Positions 14,325-17,556 of a stretch of 17,556 bases of DNA are shown in pieces (position 1 is the stretch's first letter; every line of letters starts with the position of its first letter). This DNA is from Gemmatimonadales bacterium UBA2960 (GTDB lineage: Bacteria; Gemmatimonadota; Gemmatimonadetes; Longimicrobiales; Gaopeijiaceae). Under the pieces are notes generated by a model. That model saw nothing but the letters and a program-made list of their open reading frames with translations. It was not told the origin of the DNA and did no database searches. The DNA is taken from contig DEBI01000063.1 of the NCBI GenBank assembly GCA_002348465.1, positions 1 to 17,556 of the forward strand, given 5' to 3'. A program made the position numbers and the translations under genes.

Positions 14325-15091
14325 TGTTTAATCTAAGCGGGATGCGCTCTGCGTTACGGGGCACGCGCTTGAGCGATGCGTCACTCCCTCGATTAGCGAT
14401 AGAAGGCACTACCATTGTTCTCTCGATACTGGTCGCTTTTGGAATCGACGCGGCGTGGGAAGAGCGGAAAGAACGTGTTCGAGAGCGAGAGGCCATCGAG
14501 CAGCTCATATCAGAATTTGAGGTGGTGCGCGATCGTTTGGTAACGCTTGATTCCGTATACGAGCATGGGCCATTCCGAGGGAAGGCACCACTCCGTGAAC
14601 TGCTTGGTCTCATGGGTAGTGACCGTGGCTCTTTCAGTGACGCTCGCCTTGACTCTCTTGTTGCATCATCCTTGGGAGGTATAGAGCCAGAGTTGCCCGA
14701 TGGGGCCCTCTCCGCAGTAGTAGCTTCGGGTCAGTTGGCCCTGATTCGTTCGGACAGTTTACGCATCTCTCTGGCAGAGTGGATGCCTCACAGGGAAACG
14801 GTTCAGGCCGATGCAGAGGGGATCGGCGAACTCACCTCTGATCATCTGCTCCCATTCCTATGGCGCCACGCGTCGGTCAGGGCTGTAGACGTAAACACTC
14901 GATACCACGTGGAGTTGGGTTTCGGGCCCTTCGACAGGGACCATTGGCCCCTTCTGCAGAGTCGCATGTTTGAGAACCTTATCAACGAACGCCTTACTAT
15001 ACTCGAAGCCGCTTCGGGTCGTCTAAGTGAAGCACTTGATCATGCTCAAGTGGTGCTCAGTCTACTACAGGCTGAGCTAACCGAATTGTGA
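14324..15091 (+). CDS. DUF6090-like membrane protein of unknown function
   Basis: A 255-residue protein I recognise only as resembling DUF6090-type proteins of unknown function. Near the N terminus, EGTTIVLSILVAFGIDAAWEE (start near residue 27) is one membrane span ending in the acidic/aromatic motif typical of the group. A charged helix rich in Glu and Arg follows (about residues 45-80) and is probably a coiled coil. The middle contains EPELPDGALSAVVASGQLALI, another pattern shared by such proteins, and the C terminus is a long amphipathic helix. The short head before the span is basic, so most of the protein is probably periplasmic, though this is inferred. Its ATG overlaps the penicillin acylase stop by one base (TAATG), a strong hint of coupled translation and related function, perhaps as membrane partner or chaperone for the acylase. 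No catalytic motif was seen. Confidence 0.8.
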   Translation: MFNLSGMRSALRGTRLSDASLPRLAIEGTTIVLSILVAFGIDAAWEERKERVREREAIEQLISEFEVVRDRLVTLDSVYEHGPFRGKAPLRELLGLMGSDRGSFSDARLDSLVASSLGGIEPELPDGALSAVVASGQLALIRSDSLRISLAEWMPHRETVQADAEGIGELTSDHLLPFLWRHASVRAVDVNTRYHVELGFGPFDRDHWPLLQSRMFENLINERLTILEAASGRLSEALDHAQVVLSLLQAELTEL

Positions 15092-15173
15092 TCTCTGCAT
15101 TCGGAAGTAGCCAATCAGTGAGGCCCAGGACCTTTTACGGGACCCCTCGGATCCTACTCCACGAGCGATCAAA

Positions 15174-16475
15174 ATGACTAGCTCCGAAAAATCGATACGC
15201 GACCCGCTTTGGGAGACGGTGCACCTAGACGCGATGGCAGTGAGTATCATTGATACGGCCGAGTTTCAGCGTCTCCGCTACATTCGCCAGCTAGGGCTCG
15301 CCCATCTCGTCTACCCAGGGGCGACCCACACTCGCTTCGATCACGCCTTGGGTGTCTATCACCTGACCCGCACCGGCCTGCAACATCTTCGCGAACGGAA
15401 GGGTGTTCCGCAGGAAGTATGGGAAGGAGAAGAACTCATCCCGTATGCAGCACTCCTTCACGATATAGGCCACTATGCGTACTCCCACGCTCTTGAAGAG
15501 CTAGAGCCGGAACACCTGCCGGCTCATCATGAAGAGGTCAGTCAGCGCTTCTTCGCTTCACCATCACTGCGTGATGCTCTAGCTCCTTTGGGCGACGATG
15601 CTCCAGAGCGACTAGCCCAATTGATTCGCGGAGATAGCAAGATTCCCTTGCGGGGCTTGATCAGCGGAAGTCTTGATCTGGACAAAATGGAGTATCTACG
15701 CCGTGACGCACGTTTCTGTGGTGTTCCGTACGGAGAGGTGGATGTTTCACGTCTCCTTCAAGGCCTCATGCTCTTACGGGATCCAGAGACAGGTCTATAC
15801 GAGGTGGGTGTGAATGAAAAGGCGATTGCCGCTCTCGAGTCCTTGCTGTTTGCGAAGTACCAGATGTTTCGGAATGTGTACTGGCACCATGCCGTCCGTG
15901 CCGCCACAGGGCTCTACAAAAGAATCGTAGAAGAGGCCGTGCGCGGTTGTCTAATTGACCCTGAAGACCTGATTGGCCCGACCGATGAGGAGTTGTTATA
16001 CGAACTCAGCCGCAGGGGGCTGGATTCTAAAGATGAGATTGGTGAGCGGATAGCTAAGCGCTGGATCCCCGCACTGCGTCACCGCAAGCTCCCCAAACGC
16101 GCACTTGAAGTGACCGCCGCTGACCTTGCGGGGCGTGAGGTGGAGAGTTGGGTGATCGGTGACTCACCACAAAAACGGGCAATTGAGGATGAGCTAGCTG
16201 AGGAGCTCGGGCTTGAGTCGGGTGAAGTGATAATAGATTTCCCAGTTAAGCAGGCGATGTTCCAACTCGACCTCCTCGTTCAGCGCAGTAAAGGCAATGT
16301 TCAGCGTCTTGGTCTAGAAGGGGTAGAAGGTGTCCTAGACCTGCCCAGGGTCGCGAGAGAGCTCTACACCACAGCCCGGGTGCTCCGGATCTTTACACTG
16401 GAGCGACGAGAGCTCTTGGCGGATGCAGTCCTCGAGCGTATCACTAGACCCGTTGCCGCCGTTCAGTGTAAGTAA
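15174..16475 (+). CDS. HD domain phosphohydrolase (COG1078, dNTPase/SAMHD1-like fold)
   Basis: Soluble metal-dependent phosphohydrolase of 433 residues, in the group of bacterial HD proteins related to dNTP triphosphohydrolases and SAMHD1. Seen: DTAEFQRLRYIRQLGLAHLV followed by THTRFDHALGV (His57), LLHDIGHYAYSHALE with the HD pair His96-Asp97, HHEEVSQRF, and SLDLDKMEYLRRDA with the distal Asp (168 or 170), giving the full H...HD...D metal set. GVNEKAIAALESLLFAKYQMFRNVYWHH (about 220-247) is also typical of the family. The start at 15174 puts the first conserved block close behind it; there is no obvious ribosome binding site. It is separated from the DUF6090-like gene by 82 bases and from the sigma gene by 380, so it may be its own unit. 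Nucleotide or nucleic-acid substrate is likely from the family but not proven. Confidence 0.92.
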   Translation: MTSSEKSIRDPLWETVHLDAMAVSIIDTAEFQRLRYIRQLGLAHLVYPGATHTRFDHALGVYHLTRTGLQHLRERKGVPQEVWEGEELIPYAALLHDIGHYAYSHALEELEPEHLPAHHEEVSQRFFASPSLRDALAPLGDDAPERLAQLIRGDSKIPLRGLISGSLDLDKMEYLRRDARFCGVPYGEVDVSRLLQGLMLLRDPETGLYEVGVNEKAIAALESLLFAKYQMFRNVYWHHAVRAATGLYKRIVEEAVRGCLIDPEDLIGPTDEELLYELSRRGLDSKDEIGERIAKRWIPALRHRKLPKRALEVTAADLAGREVESWVIGDSPQKRAIEDELAEELGLESGEVIIDFPVKQAMFQLDLLVQRSKGNVQRLGLEGVEGVLDLPRVARELYTTARVLRIFTLERRELLADAVLERITRPVAAVQCK

Positions 16476-16718
16476 AGTCTTTATCGGGCGGCGGCGAGGC
16501 CAACGGGCAGACCCTTAGGGGGGGATGCTCAGGCTGCACTCTCGTGTGATTTCCTGACCTAGTTTCGCAATGAGGCCCCTAGGGCTTGTGTGTTACTTGA
16601 GCACGGAACCGCATTCTAAGGACGGGTAAGAAAACGCGCCGTATCGGTGTCGCCAAGACAGTATTGTTCAACCCCGAGCAAGCGCGGGATTTGGCCGGGA
16701 CCTCAATTCTACAAACCC
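16476..16718 (+). other. Non-coding stretch between the HD gene and the sigma promoter
   Basis: I see no credible gene here on either strand. It holds one hairpin with a T-rich tail (16573-16596). The open frames that cross it have no recognisable protein character and run through the sigma promoter candidate. No tRNA-like or riboswitch fold was recognised by eye. Confidence 0.5.
16573..16596 (+). terminator. Possible terminator downstream of the HD gene
   Basis: AGGCCC and GGGCTT (16573-16587) form a 6-bp stem with one G-U pair around a CTA loop, followed by TTGTGTGTT. It lies about 100 bases after the HD gene stop and upstream of the sigma promoter candidate. The stem is short and the tail is not a pure T run, so this is tentative. 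Confidence 0.3.
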
Positions 16719-16748
16719 TTGACAAAATGCCGTAACAGTGTGCAAAAT
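16719..16748 (+). promoter_or_regulatory. Sigma-70 type promoter candidate for the sigma factor gene
   Basis: A perfect TTGACA (-35) at 16719-16724 is followed 18 bases later by CAAAAT (16743-16748), a four-of-six match to TATAAT; the T/A-rich run continues to ATATAC. It is about 110 bases before the ATG at 16856, leaving a long 5' leader. A GTGCAA copy overlaps the -10 (16740-16745). Confidence 0.5.
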
Positions 16749-16770
16749 ATACGGCTTCGGAGTTTACGAT

Positions 16771-16786
16771 TTGCACGGCGGTGCAA
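16771..16786 (+). promoter_or_regulatory. TTGCAC/GTGCAA inverted repeat in the sigma gene leader
   Basis: TTGCAC at 16771-16776 and GTGCAA at 16781-16786 form a perfect 6-bp stem around GGCG. Related copies lie at 16740-16745 (GTGCAA, over the -10) and 16790-16795 (GTGCAG). This could be an operator bound by a regulator or a hairpin in the mRNA leader. Confidence 0.4.
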
Positions 16787-16838
16787 GTTGTGCAGGAGAG
16801 CCGGCGTCTTTCTGATGACCGGAGTGCCTTTGGACTGG

Positions 16839-16844
16839 AAGGAG
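16839..16844 (+). promoter_or_regulatory. Ribosome binding site for the sigma factor gene
   Basis: AAGGAG ends 11 bases before the ATG at 16856, slightly farther than ideal but the only good site nearby. It supports 16856 as the start. Confidence 0.6.
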
Positions 16845-16855
16845 AACGAATAACG

Positions 16856-17556
16856 ATGGCTGCGGCTACGACGACGAAGCGTCGCAAGCGCCGAGGGAAA
16901 GGGAACCTTCTTTCCGGATTCGACGCCAGTGTCGAGGAACAGAGCGCTCTAGATCAGTACCTGCGCGACGTCAGCCGGCACGAGCTTATCACTCCGGAAC
17001 GTGAAAAGGAACTCGGTGCCCTCGCCCAGCAAGGTGATCAGGATGCCATCCAGGAGCTTGCTCGAGCAAACCTGCGTTTTGTGATCAGTGTCGCAAAGAA
17101 ATATCAGAATCGTGGTGTCTCGCTCACAGATCTCATCCAAGAAGGGAACGTGGGTCTTGTTACGGCTGCCCGAAAGTTTGATCCGGACCAAGGCGTAAAA
17201 TTCATCAGCTATGCCGTTTGGTGGATCCGGCAGGCGATTCTTGCTTCTTTGGCGAACCACGGTCGGGCCGTTCGTGTGCCTCTTAATCGTGCGAGCGATC
17301 TTGCGCGAATTTTCCGGGAGAAAGAACGGCTAAAACAGGAAAAGGGCCGTGAGCCGAGCACCGACGAGTTGGCCGAGGCTACTCATCTGACTCCAGAGTT
17401 GGTCGAGTCTCTCCAGACGTTGAATTCCGCAGAAATAAGGCTGGACGCCCCCATAGGTGACTCGGAGGATTCTCAGCTCGTTGAGCGATTTATAACGGAA
17501 GAGGCTGCAGAACCGGAGGTAGAGGTTGAGAGTCGGCTTTTAACGGAAACTATCAC
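16856..17556 (+). CDS. rpoD: Primary-like sigma-70 factor (RpoD/SigA type), 3' truncated by window edge
   Basis: RNA polymerase sigma subunit. The frame is open from ATG 16856 to the window end, giving 233 residues plus a partial codon, with region 4 missing beyond the edge. A short basic head (KRRKRRGKG, residues 8-16) precedes region 1.2 (LDQYLRDVSRHELIT, from about residue 32). Region 2 follows with ARANLRFVISVAKKYQNRGVSLTDLIQEGNVGL, KFDPDQGVKFISYAVWWIRQAI (core binding and -10 recognition) and RAVRVPLNR. Region 3 has REPSTDELAEAT and the linker LDAPIGDSEDSQLVERF. Region 1.1 and the long non-conserved insert of E. coli RpoD are absent, as in the compact primary sigma factors of Bacteroidota and relatives. 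It could instead be a group 2 paralogue; the window alone cannot decide. Upstream lie a good promoter candidate and a GTGCAA repeat, so its expression may be regulated. Confidence 0.9.
   Translation, partial: MAAATTTKRRKRRGKGNLLSGFDASVEEQSALDQYLRDVSRHELITPEREKELGALAQQGDQDAIQELARANLRFVISVAKKYQNRGVSLTDLIQEGNVGLVTAARKFDPDQGVKFISYAVWWIRQAILASLANHGRAVRVPLNRASDLARIFREKERLKQEKGREPSTDELAEATHLTPELVESLQTLNSAEIRLDAPIGDSEDSQLVERFITEEAAEPEVEVESRLLTETI

Noticed and set aside
15092..15173. GAGG...CCTC pairing in the gap before the HD gene
   Set aside because: The stem is short and broken with no T tract; it is likely chance.
15174..16475. HD protein as a Cas3-type or antiphage dNTPase
   Set aside because: There is no helicase domain, CRISPR array or defence partner nearby. 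The sequence fits the widespread COG1078 housekeeping type.
16579..16887. Open frames on both strands in the gap before the sigma gene (103 codons on -, 68 codons on + at 16647-16853)
   Set aside because: No recognisable protein character. The + frame runs through the TTGACA promoter candidate, the GTGCAA repeats and the ribosome binding site; the - frame overlaps the sigma start.

Overview
The window holds thirteen genes, all on the + strand: eleven complete larger genes, the 3' end of an ATP-type phosphoenolpyruvate carboxykinase gene at the left edge, and the 5' part of a primary-like sigma-70 gene at the right edge. A fourteenth, a 31-codon gene at 8593-8688, is wedged between two larger ones. 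I see no tRNA, rRNA, CRISPR array, insertion sequence, integrase or phage gene. The layout is that of an ordinary bacterial chromosome. GC content looks to be in the mid-50s by eye. The sigma factor lacks region 1.1 and starts with a short basic tail followed by region 1.2, the compact form known from the Bacteroidota/Gemmatimonadota side of the tree. Together with many secreted peptidases and amidohydrolases and a penicillin acylase paired with a DUF6090-like membrane protein, this suggests an uncultured Gemmatimonadota-like bacterium. That is a low-to-moderate confidence inference; the sequence does not prove it.

Layout: (1) 1-729, pckA 3' end, followed by a hairpin. (2) 925-3777, an exported M24 metallopeptidase and a MATE exporter. 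(3) 3867-5674, an EVE-domain protein overlapping by 4 bases an exported P1-family (DmpA/BapA type) aminopeptidase. (4) 5715-10163, methylmalonate-semialdehyde dehydrogenase, a class III aminotransferase of the AGXT2/beta-alanine kind, a 31-residue single-span membrane protein and an SSS-family sodium:solute symporter; the last three overlap end to start. (5) 10178-15091, a Tat-exported lipoprotein amidohydrolase (YtcJ type), a periplasmic penicillin acylase family enzyme, and a DUF6090-like membrane protein joined to it by a one-base overlap. (6) 15174-16475, an HD-domain phosphohydrolase. (7) A 380-base non-coding stretch with a promoter candidate and a repeated GTGCAA motif, leading into the sigma gene.

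How the genes may work together: four of the hydrolases (M24, P1, YtcJ-type, penicillin acylase) carry export signals, so amide and peptide bonds would be cut outside the cytoplasm. The symporter could then bring in the released (beta-)amino acids. The aminotransferase would turn a beta-amino acid such as beta-alanine or 3-aminoisobutyrate into malonate or methylmalonate semialdehyde, and the dehydrogenase would turn that into acetyl-CoA or propionyl-CoA. This beta-amino acid scavenging route, with a possible micro-subunit for the symporter, is the most interesting hypothesis in the window. It rests on family assignments and gene order only.
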